64,000 nt of DNA from positions 930,001 through 994,000 of the forward strand of contig NZ_CCDL010000001.1 in assembly GCF_000724085.1 (NCBI RefSeq). The letters are read 5' to 3'. The position numbers and the translations under genes are program-made. Position 1 is the first letter of the stretch. Each line of letters begins with the position of its first letter. Shown here piece after piece: positions 1 through 7,958 of the stretch. The stretch is from Oceanobacillus manasiensis (lineage in GTDB: Bacteria; Bacillota; Bacilli; Bacillales; Amphibacillaceae). The notes under the pieces are model-generated. The model had not been told where the DNA came from. It did no database searches and was given only the letters and a program-made list of their open reading frames with translations.

Positions 1-420
1 GGCGGTATTGACCCTGCTGCCTTCCATCGTCCAAAACGTTTTTTCGGGGCAGCGCGTAATATTGAAGAGGGCGGAAGCTTTACAATTCTGGCAACGGCAT
101 TAGTGGACACTGGTTCACGAATGGATGACGTCATTTACGAGGAATTTAAAGGTACCGGAAACATGGAACTTCACCTTGATCGCAATCTTGCACAACGCCG
201 AATTTTCCCAGCCATCGATATTCTTCGTTCAGGTACACGAAAAGAAGAGTTGCTTGTAGGTAAAGGTCACCTTGATAAAATCTGGGCTATCCGCAAAACG
301 ATGCAGGACTCAAATGAATTTCTTGAACGTTTCCTAAGAAGATTGAAAGCCTCAGAAAATAATGAGGAATTCTTTAAGCAAATGGACGAAGAGATGAAGC
401 GTAAGGGGACAAAAAAGTAG
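1..420 (+). CDS. rho: Transcription termination factor Rho, C-terminal part
   Basis: The frame is open from base 1 to the stop at 418-420 and gives 139 residues of the Rho motor domain; the start lies outside the window. The visible part holds the [20 protein letters not shown] stretch, the [20 protein letters not shown] region and the RRIFPAIDI segment, which are conserved in the Rho ATPase core and secondary RNA-binding loops. Rho is a hexameric RNA helicase that ends untranslated transcripts. The gene order rho-L31-tdk-prfA matches B. subtilis. A sigmaA-type promoter just downstream means rpmE2 does not depend on read-through from rho. Confidence 0.95.
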   Translation, partial: GGIDPAAFHRPKRFFGAARNIEEGGSFTILATALVDTGSRMDDVIYEEFKGTGNMELHLDRNLAQRRIFPAIDILRSGTRKEELLVGKGHLDKIWAIRKTMQDSNEFLERFLRRLKASENNEEFFKQMDEEMKRKGTKK

Positions 421-461
421 TTATCCCCTTAGATTGGAAATGATTTTTTAATTGCTTACTA

Positions 462-490
462 TTGCAATCAAATACCCTGACTGTTATAAT
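462..490 (+). promoter_or_regulatory. SigmaA promoter of rpmE2
   Basis: TTGCAA (462-467) and a perfect TATAAT (485-490) are separated by 17 bases. The predicted transcript start lies about 90 bases before the rpmE2 start codon. Confidence 0.75.
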
Positions 491-586
491 CTTTTTATGT
501 GAGTTTTGATAAGGTATTGCACCTATGACGGCTCTTACAATAACTCTGTTTCAATAGATTCAGGGCAAAAAGGAGTGGAAGAAGAA

Positions 587-832
587 ATGAAAAAGGATAT
601 TCATCCAGAGTACAGAAAAGTAGTATTTCTTGATACTAGTTCAGATTTCAAATTCTTGAGTGGTTCTACACAAAGCTCAGAAGAAACAATTGAATGGGAA
701 GATGGTAACACATACCCATTAATCCGTGTTGAGATTAGTTCAGATTCTCATCCTTTCTACACTGGTAAACAAAAAGCTGACAAAGTCGGCGGACGTGTTG
801 ACCGATTCAAGAAAAAATATAATATGAATTAA
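587..832 (+). CDS. rpmE2: Ribosomal protein L31 type B
   Basis: An 81-residue L31. The start ATG at 587 follows AGGAG at 571-575 and gives the standard N-terminus [16 protein letters not shown]; longer in-frame readings start inside the leader. The zinc-binding CxxC pair of type A L31 is absent and the protein contains no cysteine, so this is the zinc-independent type B paralog. In B. subtilis the gene between rho and tdk is the zinc-containing type A rpmE, and the type B copy (ytiA) is elsewhere under Zur. Here type B occupies the housekeeping position. L31 sits on the large ribosomal subunit near the central protuberance. Confidence 0.93.
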   Translation: MKKDIHPEYRKVVFLDTSSDFKFLSGSTQSSEETIEWEDGNTYPLIRVEISSDSHPFYTGKQKADKVGGRVDRFKKKYNMN

Positions 833-886
833 TCGTGAAATGATAACCATGTCCTTTTTACAGGACAGGCACACATTTCATGCAGG

Positions 887-924
887 AAAACAGGCAAATC
901 GTCTATAAATTTGCCTGTTTTTTT
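887..924 (+). terminator. Rho-independent terminator after rpmE2
   Basis: AAAACAGGCAAAT pairs with ATTTGCCTGTTTT around a short loop and runs into a T-tract. Confidence 0.85.
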
Positions 925-950
925 ACTTTTATTATTACATAAATTCAAAA

Positions 951-982
951 GCTAAAGCACCTATTCCAATTGGTGCTTTAGC
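951..982. repeat. 11-bp inverted repeat upstream of tdk
   Basis: GCTAAAGCACC (951-961) and GGTGCTTTAGC (972-982) are perfect complements separated by 10 bases. No T-run follows on the plus strand; on the minus strand the stem is followed by TTTT, so it could act as a weak minus-strand terminator or as a leader hairpin in front of tdk. Confidence 0.6.
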
Positions 983-1020
983 TGACTGATTTGGATAAAA
1001 TGGAAAGGAGCGCGTCGCTC

Positions 1021-1641
1021 ATGTACGTGATGAAACAAAGTGGTTGGGTCGAAGTGATTTGTGGGAGTATGTTTTCTGGAAAGTCAGAGGAGCTCATTAG
1101 AAGAGTGCGCCGTGCGACATATGCAAATCTGACCGTTCGTGTATTTAAACCTGCCATTGACAACCGATATGATAAAGAATCTGTCGTTTCCCATAATGGG
1201 ACGTCAATCATTGCACGCCCTGTAAAAAGCTCTGATGAAATGTTGCAATATGTAGACAAGGGTGTAGACATTATTGGAATTGACGAAGTGCAGTTCTTTG
1301 ACGAAAATGTTGTAGAAGTTGTGGAAGAACTTGCTAACCAAGGGATTCACGTACTCGTAGCAGGCTTGGATACTGATTTCCGCGGGGAGCCATTTGGACC
1401 AATGCCTAAGTTAATGGCGTTGAGCGAATCCGTTACAAAGCTAAATGCGATATGCCCGGTTTGTGGATCGCCTGCAAGCCGTACGCAACGTTTAATAGAT
1501 GGAAAGCCTGCATCCTACGATGATCCCATCATACTTGTTGGTGCATCTGAATCGTACGAGCCACGTTGCCGTCATCACCATGAAGTACCAAACAAACCGA
1601 CAAATCAAATCCTTTCCGGATTATCCAACCCATTAAAGTAA
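1021..1641 (+). CDS. tdk: Thymidine kinase
   Basis: Makes dTMP from thymidine and ATP in the pyrimidine salvage pathway. 206 residues from ATG 1021 ([18 protein letters not shown]), chosen because AAAGGAG at about 1002-1008 precedes it and Bacillus Tdk begins the same way; an in-frame TTG at 991 would add ten atypical residues. Visible signatures are the P-loop GSMFSGKS near residue 20, the Walker-B-like IGIDEVQFF near 90, and a C-terminal zinc site made from CPVC and RCRHHH. This is the type II, tetrameric TK1-like family. Confidence 0.96.
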   Translation: MYVMKQSGWVEVICGSMFSGKSEELIRRVRRATYANLTVRVFKPAIDNRYDKESVVSHNGTSIIARPVKSSDEMLQYVDKGVDIIGIDEVQFFDENVVEVVEELANQGIHVLVAGLDTDFRGEPFGPMPKLMALSESVTKLNAICPVCGSPASRTQRLIDGKPASYDDPIILVGASESYEPRCRHHHEVPNKPTNQILSGLSNPLK

Positions 1642-1665
1642 AAGCGCCTTTCTAGGCGTTTTTTT
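1641..1665 (+). terminator. Terminator after tdk
   Basis: A short stem CGCC/GGCG, preceded by AAA and followed by seven T residues, begins at the tdk stop codon. Confidence 0.7.
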
Positions 1666-1720
1666 CATGGTAAACGTGCGAGCGATTACATTTTCTACCT
1701 CAGTGCTTTTGAATATAATT

Positions 1721-1749
1721 TTGACCTTCCTATATGAGTGTATTATAAT
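1721..1749 (+). promoter_or_regulatory. SigmaA promoter of prfA-prmC
   Basis: TTGACC (1721-1726), a 17-base spacer, then TATAAT (1744-1749), about 30 bases before the prfA start. Confidence 0.8.
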
Positions 1750-1779
1750 TATACTGTTAATCTGAAAGAGGTGACCGTG

Positions 1780-2850
1780 ATGTTAGATCGTCTACAAACA
1801 TTAGAAGATCGTTACGATAAATTAAATGAAATGTTAAGTGATCCTGAAATTATAAGTGATACGACTAAGCTACGTGAGTATTCTAAAGAACAATCAGGAC
1901 TAGAGGATGTAGTCCAGGCTTATCGTGAATACAAGGACACAAATTCTCAACTTCAGGATGCGAAAGAAATGCTGGAGGATAACCTTGATAGTGATATGCA
2001 GGAAATGGTGAAGCTTGAAATTGCAGAACTGCAGGAATCCAAGGAAGAGCTAGAAGAAAAAATGAGAATTCTCTTGTTGCCGAAAGATCCAAATGATGAC
2101 AAGAACGTGTTTATGGAAATTCGTGGTGCTGCAGGTGGAGATGAAGCGGCCTTATTTGCAGGAGATCTATATAGAATGTATTCCCGTTATGCAGAGCAGT
2201 ATGGCTGGAAAACAGAGGTTATGGAAGCAAGTTCCACAGGTGTTGGGGGATACAAGGAAATTATTTTCATGATAAATGGAAGTGGTGCCTACTCCAAGCT
2301 TAAGTATGAAAACGGCGCACATCGTGTACAACGTGTTCCTGAGACGGAATCTGGCGGACGTATTCATACATCTACTGCTACAGTTGCTGTGCTTCCCGAG
2401 GCAGAAGAAGTGGAAATTGATATAAATGAAAAGGATATTCGTGTCGATACCTTTGCATCAAGTGGACCTGGTGGGCAAAGTGTTAACACTACCATGTCAG
2501 CTGTACGACTAACGCACGTACCTACAGGAGTTGTCGTTTCCATCCAGGATGAAAAGTCGCAGATTAAGAATAAAGAAAAAGCGATGAAGGTTCTTCGTGC
2601 TCGTATATATGATAAATACCAACAGGAAGCCCAGGCAGAAATTGATGAGAACCGTAAATCAGCTGTCGGTACAGGGGACCGCTCGGAACGTATTCGAACA
2701 TATAACTTTCCACAAAATCGGGTTACAGACCACCGGATTGGTTTGACTATCCAAAAGCTTGATCAAATACTTCAAGGTAAGATGGATGAGTTTGTTGATG
2801 CTCTTTTAGTTGAAGAACAGACGAAGAAGTTGGAACAGCTAGGTGAATAG
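1780..2850 (+). CDS. prfA: Peptide chain release factor 1
   Basis: RF1 reads UAA and UAG in the A site and triggers peptide release. 356 residues from ATG 1780, which follows GAAAGAGGTG; upstream in-frame codons overlap the promoter. The catalytic GGQ lies in [10 protein letters not shown] near residue 230, and the tripeptide anticodon region PxT appears as PET in [14 protein letters not shown]. The stop codon lies next to the prmC start, so RF1 and the enzyme that methylates its GGQ glutamine are co-translated. Confidence 0.97.
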   Translation: MLDRLQTLEDRYDKLNEMLSDPEIISDTTKLREYSKEQSGLEDVVQAYREYKDTNSQLQDAKEMLEDNLDSDMQEMVKLEIAELQESKEELEEKMRILLLPKDPNDDKNVFMEIRGAAGGDEAALFAGDLYRMYSRYAEQYGWKTEVMEASSTGVGGYKEIIFMINGSGAYSKLKYENGAHRVQRVPETESGGRIHTSTATVAVLPEAEEVEIDINEKDIRVDTFASSGPGGQSVNTTMSAVRLTHVPTGVVVSIQDEKSQIKNKEKAMKVLRARIYDKYQQEAQAEIDENRKSAVGTGDRSERIRTYNFPQNRVTDHRIGLTIQKLDQILQGKMDEFVDALLVEEQTKKLEQLGE

Positions 2851-2851
2851 T

Positions 2852-3703
2852 ATGAATAATCTAAAACAATACGAAGTCCTTAATTGGGCTTCTCTTTTTT
2901 TAGAAGAATCGCAACGTGAGGTTGGGGTGGCGCAATTATTGCTCCAGCATCATCTTGGTAAAAGTCGATCGCAATTCTATGCAGACATGCAAGAGATTGT
3001 CCCTGAAGAGATTGCTGCGTCATTTGCAAAGGACATAAAAGAGCATGCTCAAACCGGTATTCCTGTGCAGCATTTGATGGGGAAGGAGTCCTTCTATGGC
3101 AGAGAGTTTGTTGTTACTGGCGATGTGTTGATACCCCGTCCGGAAACGGAAGAGCTGGTACAACATATCATAAAGTCTTTACCTGCAAATGCCCCTTTGA
3201 CAATTGTGGATGTCGGTACAGGAAGTGGGATTATAGCGATTTCGCTAGCTTTGGAATTACCGCATGCGACCGTTTATGCAACAGACATTTCGGAGGAAGC
3301 CTTAGCAGTTGCCAGGCGTAATGCTTCATTGCTCGACGCAAACGTAACTTTTTTTCAAGGGAATTTCCTCCGTCCTTTGGAAGATGTCGGCATATCTATA
3401 GATGTGCTTGTCTCAAATCCTCCTTATATTGCCAGATCAGAAGCAACTACTTTATCGGACACGGTGAAAAATTTTGATCCAGAGTTGGCTCTTTTTGCGG
3501 AAGAAGAAGGATTGGCAGCGTATAAGGAAATTGTGAAACAGGCAAAAAACGTTATGAAATCAGATGGAAGACTGGCTATGGAAATCGGACATACCCAAGC
3601 AGAAGCCATTACTTCTCTTATAACACAGGAGTTTCCTTCCTATAAGGTACAGACCATAAAAGATATAAATGGAAAAGATCGTATTATTTCAGCAGCCCGC
3701 TAA
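2852..3703 (+). CDS. prmC: Release factor glutamine methyltransferase
   Basis: Transfers a methyl group from S-adenosylmethionine to the glutamine of the GGQ motif in RF1 and RF2. 283 residues. ATG 2852 is chosen because AGGTGA (2841-2846), at the end of prfA, is its SD sequence; GTG 2843 lies inside that SD. The N-terminal helical substrate domain is followed by a Rossmann fold with VDVGTGSGIIAISLALELP near residue 120 and the substrate-binding NPPY in VSNPPYIARSEA. Confidence 0.96.
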   Translation: MNNLKQYEVLNWASLFLEESQREVGVAQLLLQHHLGKSRSQFYADMQEIVPEEIAASFAKDIKEHAQTGIPVQHLMGKESFYGREFVVTGDVLIPRPETEELVQHIIKSLPANAPLTIVDVGTGSGIIAISLALELPHATVYATDISEEALAVARRNASLLDANVTFFQGNFLRPLEDVGISIDVLVSNPPYIARSEATTLSDTVKNFDPELALFAEEEGLAAYKEIVKQAKNVMKSDGRLAMEIGHTQAEAITSLITQEFPSYKVQTIKDINGKDRIISAAR

Positions 3704-3721
3704 GTGTGGGCTGCTTTTTTG
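3691..3721 (+). terminator. Terminator overlapping the prmC stop
   Basis: AGCAGCCC and GGGCTGCT pair around the stop codon and are followed by TTTTTT. Confidence 0.85.
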
Positions 3722-3840
3722 GTGAATTTACCGAGAGTTATTAACCTTAATTGTTCACTTATATAAAAGCACGCCGTTAAAAGGAATTGTAACGGCCGAT
3801 GAACTGCAAACCCTGCGCACTAACAAAATAAAATGCATTT

Positions 3841-3900
3841 CATCGCCCCCAGTACCATCACCAGCCTACTTCCCCTCCCACCCGGCCGACCGACCGACCA
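3841..3900. other. Cytosine-rich intergenic block with GACC repeats
   Basis: Within the 300-base gap between prmC and spoIIR, this stretch is strongly C-rich on the plus strand, unlike the AT-rich surroundings, and ends in tandem GACC units (CCGACCGACCGACCA). There is no open frame of note and no T-tract hairpin. Origin unknown. Confidence 0.5.
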
Positions 3901-3966
3901 TTAAAGAGAGTGAATCTTATCCTTCAATCTATAAATCTCTTTTTTTAAAACTATTTAAGATTACTA

Positions 3967-3996
3967 GTTTAAAATCATAATGGCTTGCCCATACTG
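3967..3996 (+). promoter_or_regulatory. Candidate sigmaF promoter of spoIIR
   Basis: GTTTA (3967-3971), exactly 15 bases, then GCCCATACTG (3987-3996). This fits the sigmaF pattern GYWTA-N15-GGnRAnAnTR except in two -10 positions. spoIIR is a known sigmaF gene in B. subtilis. Confidence 0.5.
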
Positions 3997-4027
3997 TTGC
4001 TAGTAGACAAAGTTGGAAGGGGCTTGA

Positions 4028-4639
4028 ATGATGAGAAAACTACTATTTATTGCATTTATATTTATTTTTTTACTAATAACATTTCCGCTAGTAGGAATGA
4101 GTCAGCTTGGTGAAAAGCAGGATGAACAAGGTTATCAGGTTATCCCTGATGATGCAATTCGATTGAGGATTCTAGCGAACAGTGATAATGAAGCAGATCA
4201 AGAGTTAAAGCGAACCGTTCGTGATGAAGTAAATGAAGTTATTACCGAGTGGGTAGCTGATATAACGGATATTGAGGAAGCTCGCCAATTAATAGAATCG
4301 CGTATTCCAGAAATAAATGAAATAGTTAAAGAGGTACTGAAAAGTGAAGGTTCTACAGGATCCTTCGAAGTAGAATATGGCTCAAATATCACCTTTCCTG
4401 CCAAGCTTTACGGCGACTTTGTTTATCCAGCAGGAGAGTATGAGGCAGTTTTGATCACGATTGGAGAAGGAAAGGGAGATAATTGGTGGTGTGTTTTATT
4501 TCCACCCCTTTGTTTTCTTGATTTCTCTAATGGTACTACGGTAGCCGCAGCTGAAGAAAGTGTGGACGAGGGCCAACAAGTGGAAGAGGAAAAAACAGAG
4601 GTAAAGTTTTTCCTGTTTGAATGGTTTGGCTGGTCATAA
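4028..4639 (+). CDS. spoIIR: Stage II sporulation protein R
   Basis: SpoIIR is secreted from the forespore and activates the SpoIIGA protease, which processes pro-sigmaE in the mother cell. 203 residues; ATG 4028 is followed at once by a second ATG, with GGAAGGGG upstream. A signal segment (residues 3-25) is followed by the family core DDAIRLRILANSDNEADQEL and RDEVNEVI, and by the FPAKLYGDFVYPAGEYEAV and NWWCVLFPPLCF segments typical of SpoIIR. The tail ends in an acidic stretch and FFLFEWFGW. The position after prmC matches B. subtilis. Confidence 0.93.
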   Translation: MMRKLLFIAFIFIFLLITFPLVGMSQLGEKQDEQGYQVIPDDAIRLRILANSDNEADQELKRTVRDEVNEVITEWVADITDIEEARQLIESRIPEINEIVKEVLKSEGSTGSFEVEYGSNITFPAKLYGDFVYPAGEYEAVLITIGEGKGDNWWCVLFPPLCFLDFSNGTTVAAAEESVDEGQQVEEEKTEVKFFLFEWFGWS

Positions 4640-4707
4640 TCTCTTCGTCTCGGCATACACTAGAGTAATAGAACAAAAACTATTAAAAATAGTAGAGGTG
4701 ATCAAGT

Positions 4708-5109
4708 ATGAAGCTAATTCTAGCAAATCAGGCGGATGAGAAGAAGTTAGAACTGTTTCTGGAAAAGAATGAGAGTATAAATAAAGCTAGCTTAATAAGG
4801 GCTGGGTATGTCGTAGAAGTAGCGGAAGAAATTGTGGGTTGTTTTTCTTTGGAAACAATGGAGGAAGGGATTTATTGGTTAAAGCAATTATATATTAATC
4901 AAACAAATGCTTCTAAACTTCCAGTTCTTTTAGAGTCTATTTTAACTTTAGCAAAACAAAAACAGGCTAAAAGTGTTTATGTACACAGTCACCAGCCAGT
5001 GGTGGATATTTTATTAGAAGCACTGCAGTTCCATCCACAAAAGGAAAAGTTATTCGTGGATAAGTACAGGAGAGAAGAAGGAAATTGGTGGTTATACCAT
5101 GTTTCCTGA
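4708..5109 (+). CDS. GNAT-like acetyltransferase, YwlB position
   Basis: 133 residues with SD AGAGGTG before ATG 4708. The sequence has the mixed alpha/beta pattern of a small GNAT domain: VVEVAEEIVGCFSLE as central strands and YWLKQLYINQTNASKL where the acetyl-CoA loop would begin. The usual R/QxxGxG/A pyrophosphate loop is not clear, so activity is uncertain. It lies between spoIIR and ywlC, where B. subtilis has ywlB, also a GNAT-like protein. Identification rests on position and fold pattern. Confidence 0.6.
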   Translation: MKLILANQADEKKLELFLEKNESINKASLIRAGYVVEVAEEIVGCFSLETMEEGIYWLKQLYINQTNASKLPVLLESILTLAKQKQAKSVYVHSHQPVVDILLEALQFHPQKEKLFVDKYRREEGNWWLYHVS

Positions 5110-5118
5110 TTTAATATA

Positions 5119-5265
5119 AGGTTATCCACAAAAACAGTGGATAACCTGTTTAAAAACTGTGTATAAGTCGTGAATTTTGTTTATAAGTTTTCATTTTTAA
5201 AAGAGAAATAGCATAAAATAAGGAGGTGGCCTGTGGATAAATGCAGGTCTTTTCTGTTGTGGAAA
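5119..5265. promoter_or_regulatory. Cluster of DnaA boxes upstream of ywlC
   Basis: Three sites match TTATNCACA perfectly: 5122-5130 (TTATCCACA), 5158-5166 (TGTGTATAA, minus) and 5232-5240 (TGTGGATAA, minus). Near matches lie at 5136-5144 (AGTGGATAA) and around 5259 (TGTGGAAAA). The first and fourth form a perfect 11-bp inverted repeat, 5119-5129/5137-5147. I recall that B. subtilis has a strong DnaA-binding site upstream of ywlC, so this may be a conserved initiator-titration or DnaA-controlled site. Confidence 0.65.
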
Positions 5266-5367
5266 AGATGTGGGTATCCACTAAGCTTGGGTAAATTAGC
5301 AGTTTCCTCTTTCATAGCCCTTTTAGTTGCAACGCGTGCCTTTGCGAAATATGGGGTAATCTACTAA
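5233..5367 (+). CDS. Small predicted membrane or exported peptide, 44 residues
   Basis: A GTG start at 5233 is preceded by a near-perfect SD AAGGAGGTGG (5220-5229). The product begins VDKCRSFLLWKRCGYPLSLG, which is basic, then has one hydrophobic segment (LAVSSFIALLVATRAFA) and a short tail KYGVIY. AFA before K resembles a signal peptidase cleavage site. A DnaA box (5232-5240) covers the start codon. I do not recognise the family. An overlapping ATG at 5241 in another frame would make only 17 residues. It could be a chance frame, but SD quality and membrane pattern argue for translation. Confidence 0.45.
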   Translation: MDKCRSFLLWKRCGYPLSLGKLAVSSFIALLVATRAFAKYGVIY

Positions 5368-5394
5368 AATGAGGTAAGGAAAAGAGGGACACGT

Positions 5395-6417
5395 ATGGAT
5401 ACGAAACGATGGTATGCTAAAGATTTACAACAAGATGAACAGGGCGTAATTCGGTTTGCGGCGGAATTGTTAAAGGCCGGGGAGGCGGTTGCTTTCCCTA
5501 CTGAAACGGTTTATGGGCTAGGAGCAGATGCGACAAATGAAATGGCAATTAATAAGATATTTCAGGCTAAGGGCCGTCCACAGGACAATCCCCTAATTGT
5601 TCATGTGGCGACAGCTCAGCAGCTAAAAGAACTTGTATCAGCCGTTCCTGCCTATGTGGATAAATTAATTGAAGCATTTACCCCTGGCCCACTAACATTC
5701 GTATTGCCTAGTAATGGTCGATGCGCTCAAAATGTGACGGCGGGATTAGATTCTGTTGGGGTTAGGTTGCCTGGTCATCCATTGGCATTAAAATTATTGG
5801 AAGAAGCAGCTATACCTGTTGCTGCACCCAGTGCGAATTTGTCTGGGAAGCCAAGCCCAACAACTGCAGATCATGTCTGGTCGGATTTGAATGGGAGAAT
5901 TTCAGCGATCCTTGATGGTGGCGCCACGGGTGTAGGCTTGGAATCAACGGTGCTTGATTGTACACAGGCTATCCCGATTATTCTTCGCCCTGGCGGAATT
6001 ACAAAGGAACAACTTGAGGAAGTGGTGGGGACCGTAATGGTTGATCCTGGTTTAGCTAATGAAAAAGAACACCCGAAATCTCCTGGAATGAAATACAAAC
6101 ATTATTCCCCAGATGCCCCTTTATGGATAGTGAAGGGGTCTGCTGAAAAGCTACAACAGGTAATTGACACAGAAAAAGAAAAAGGTCACCTTATTGGGGT
6201 GATGGCAGCTAGTGACACTGTGTCGGCAATCCGAGCTGATGTGAAAAAAGATTTGGGCGGTAATATGGGAACAGTCGCCTCCACCATTTACGACGCTTTA
6301 CGAGAGTTTAACAAACACAATGTGGACCTTATAATATGTGAATCTTTTTCGGAAGAAGGAATAGGACAGGCAGTTATGAATCGATTAAAAAAAGCTGCTA
6401 GTCAATATATTCAGTAG
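5395..6417 (+). CDS. ywlC: L-threonylcarbamoyladenylate synthase, Sua5 type
   Basis: Makes threonylcarbamoyl-AMP from threonine, bicarbonate and ATP, the first step of t6A formation at tRNA position 37. 340 residues, the long Sua5 form: a YrdC domain (about 1-205) with FPTETVYGLGADA and KGRPQDNPLIVH for nucleotide binding, STVLD near 185, then a linker with the SPGMKYKHYSP motif and a C-terminal Sua5 domain. It follows the DnaA-box cluster and starts at ATG 5395 after a GAGG-containing leader. Confidence 0.95.
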   Translation: MDTKRWYAKDLQQDEQGVIRFAAELLKAGEAVAFPTETVYGLGADATNEMAINKIFQAKGRPQDNPLIVHVATAQQLKELVSAVPAYVDKLIEAFTPGPLTFVLPSNGRCAQNVTAGLDSVGVRLPGHPLALKLLEEAAIPVAAPSANLSGKPSPTTADHVWSDLNGRISAILDGGATGVGLESTVLDCTQAIPIILRPGGITKEQLEEVVGTVMVDPGLANEKEHPKSPGMKYKHYSPDAPLWIVKGSAEKLQQVIDTEKEKGHLIGVMAASDTVSAIRADVKKDLGGNMGTVASTIYDALREFNKHNVDLIICESFSEEGIGQAVMNRLKKAASQYIQ

Positions 6418-6489
6418 CAAATAAAGGTTGTCCTCATAATCCCTCTTGGACATGCATATAGTTTAGAAGCATGTTCAAGGGGGATATTG

Positions 6490-7041
6490 ATGTCAGGATA
6501 TGTTGGGGAATTCATATCAATTTTATTTTTGGCCTTTGCGCTTGGCATGGATGCATTTTCCGTAGGTCTAGGTCTTGGAATGCAGCGTCTGCGGCTAAAG
6601 CGTATTGCCTTGATAGGTATTGTAGTTGGTCTTTTTCATATTATGATGCCATTTATTGGCATAGTGTTGGGGCAATTCATTTCAGAAGGAATTGGGCAGA
6701 TTACCATTTTATTAGGTGGCCTCCTGCTAGTAGGAATTGGCGCCCAAATGCTTTTTTCTGCTTTTAACCATGAAATGAAAAAAGTTATAGAACCTGTTGG
6801 CACAGGACTGTTGATCATGTCATTTGGTATCAGCATTGATAGTTTTTCTGTTGGGCTTGGTCTAGGGATGTCTGGTGTTAAAACAGCACTTGTGTTATTC
6901 ATGTTCGGAGCAGCTAGTATGCTTCTTTCCTGGGTTGGAATGTTAATTGGAAAAAAGGTCCGTGGCTTATTAGGTGCTTATAGTGAAATACTTGGTGGCA
7001 GTATTTTGGTGGCGTTTGGAATGAAAATAATATTTGGTTAG
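6490..7041 (+). CDS. mntP: Manganese efflux pump MntP
   Basis: 183 residues, six transmembrane helices in two homologous halves. Each half carries the family acidic motif: ALGMDAFSVGLGLGMQ near residue 17 and GISIDSFSVGLGLGMS near 115. It exports Mn2+ across the cytoplasmic membrane. ATG 6490 is preferred because AAGGGGGA lies 6-13 bases upstream; TTG 6487 is also in frame. The short leader has no room for the yybP-ykoY manganese riboswitch that precedes some mntP genes. Same locus as ywlD in B. subtilis. Confidence 0.93.
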   Translation: MSGYVGEFISILFLAFALGMDAFSVGLGLGMQRLRLKRIALIGIVVGLFHIMMPFIGIVLGQFISEGIGQITILLGGLLLVGIGAQMLFSAFNHEMKKVIEPVGTGLLIMSFGISIDSFSVGLGLGMSGVKTALVLFMFGAASMLLSWVGMLIGKKVRGLLGAYSEILGGSILVAFGMKIIFG

Positions 7042-7054
7042 AGGAAAATGTTTA

Positions 7055-7084
7055 GGCTCTGGTATATCGCCAGGGTTTTTTTAT
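7055..7084 (+). terminator. Terminator after mntP
   Basis: CTCTGG pairs with CCAGGG (one G-T pair) around TATATCG and runs into seven T residues. Confidence 0.75.
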
Positions 7085-7296
7085 TTTCACAAGCATGTTT
7101 TACTTCATGTAACTGACATGTCCTCTTGTAATGTGCTATATTTATACTAGAGATTTTTTTCACGTTAGAAACGTATAAAATTTTAGCTAGGAAGCAACGG
7201 TGACATAGTTAAAATTTTGAAGTCCCAAGTATAAGGAAAACGTAAACATTCGCTAAGAGTCGAGCGAGTGCGCGTTTTTCTAAGCGGAGGTTGTTT

Positions 7297-7899
7297 ATGA
7301 AGATATTATTTGTCTGTACAGGGAATACATGCCGAAGTCCAATGGCTGAGGCGCTTGTTAAATATAAAATACCTGAAGCGGAAGTGCAATCAGCAGGGGT
7401 TTATGCAGGTGCTGGTGAACGGGCAAATGTGAATGCTGTAGAGGTGTTAAAACAGCGTGAAATCACACTACATCATAACTCGCAACCTGTTACAGAGAGC
7501 TTGCTACACTGGGCGGATGTGGTTTTAACAATGACGACCCAGCATAAACAGTCCTTAATTATGTCTTTTCCAGGCTTTCAGGAAAAGTATTTTACTTTAA
7601 AGGAATATGTTTCCGAGTCAGATAAGAAAATTTGGAATGAGTTAAAGCAAGCGTATGCTGATTATGAAGAGAAGCGTTCTTTATTTATCCAAAAGAACCA
7701 ACATAAATTAGATAACATACGTCTTGATAAGGAACTTAGGGACTTTTTGGCAAAGGACCTTGAGCATATAAGAAGCCTTGAAGCAATGCTGATTAATTAT
7801 GATATCTCTGATCCATTTGGTGGCAGTGTAGAAGTCTACCAAAAAACACTGAATGAGATGGAAGAATACATTGATCTTTTAAAGAAGAAGATGACCTAG
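7297..7899 (+). CDS. ywlE: Protein-arginine phosphatase YwlE with charged insert
   Basis: Low-molecular-weight phosphatase fold. The catalytic loop is CTGNTCRS at residues 7-14; Thr11 is the residue known to give YwlE its phosphoarginine specificity, countering the McsB kinase. The general-acid Asp lies in ISDPFGGSVEVY. At 200 residues it is about 50 longer than B. subtilis YwlE: a lysine/glutamate-rich helical insert (about residues 108-155) sits between LKEYV and the DPFGG loop. ATG 7297 is chosen over TTG 7291 because of AAGCGGAGG at 7282-7290. Confidence 0.9.
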   Translation: MKILFVCTGNTCRSPMAEALVKYKIPEAEVQSAGVYAGAGERANVNAVEVLKQREITLHHNSQPVTESLLHWADVVLTMTTQHKQSLIMSFPGFQEKYFTLKEYVSESDKKIWNELKQAYADYEEKRSLFIQKNQHKLDNIRLDKELRDFLAKDLEHIRSLEAMLINYDISDPFGGSVEVYQKTLNEMEEYIDLLKKKMT

Positions 7900-7958
7900 A
7901 ATTAAACCTAAACTGTTTAAACGAAAACGCACAGACTAAGCATAAGGGGAGATTTTTA

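Noticed and set aside
6471-6767. 98-codon plus-strand frame overlapping mntP
   Set aside because: Out of frame with the well-supported MntP protein; composition is Trp/His/Cys-rich nonsense.
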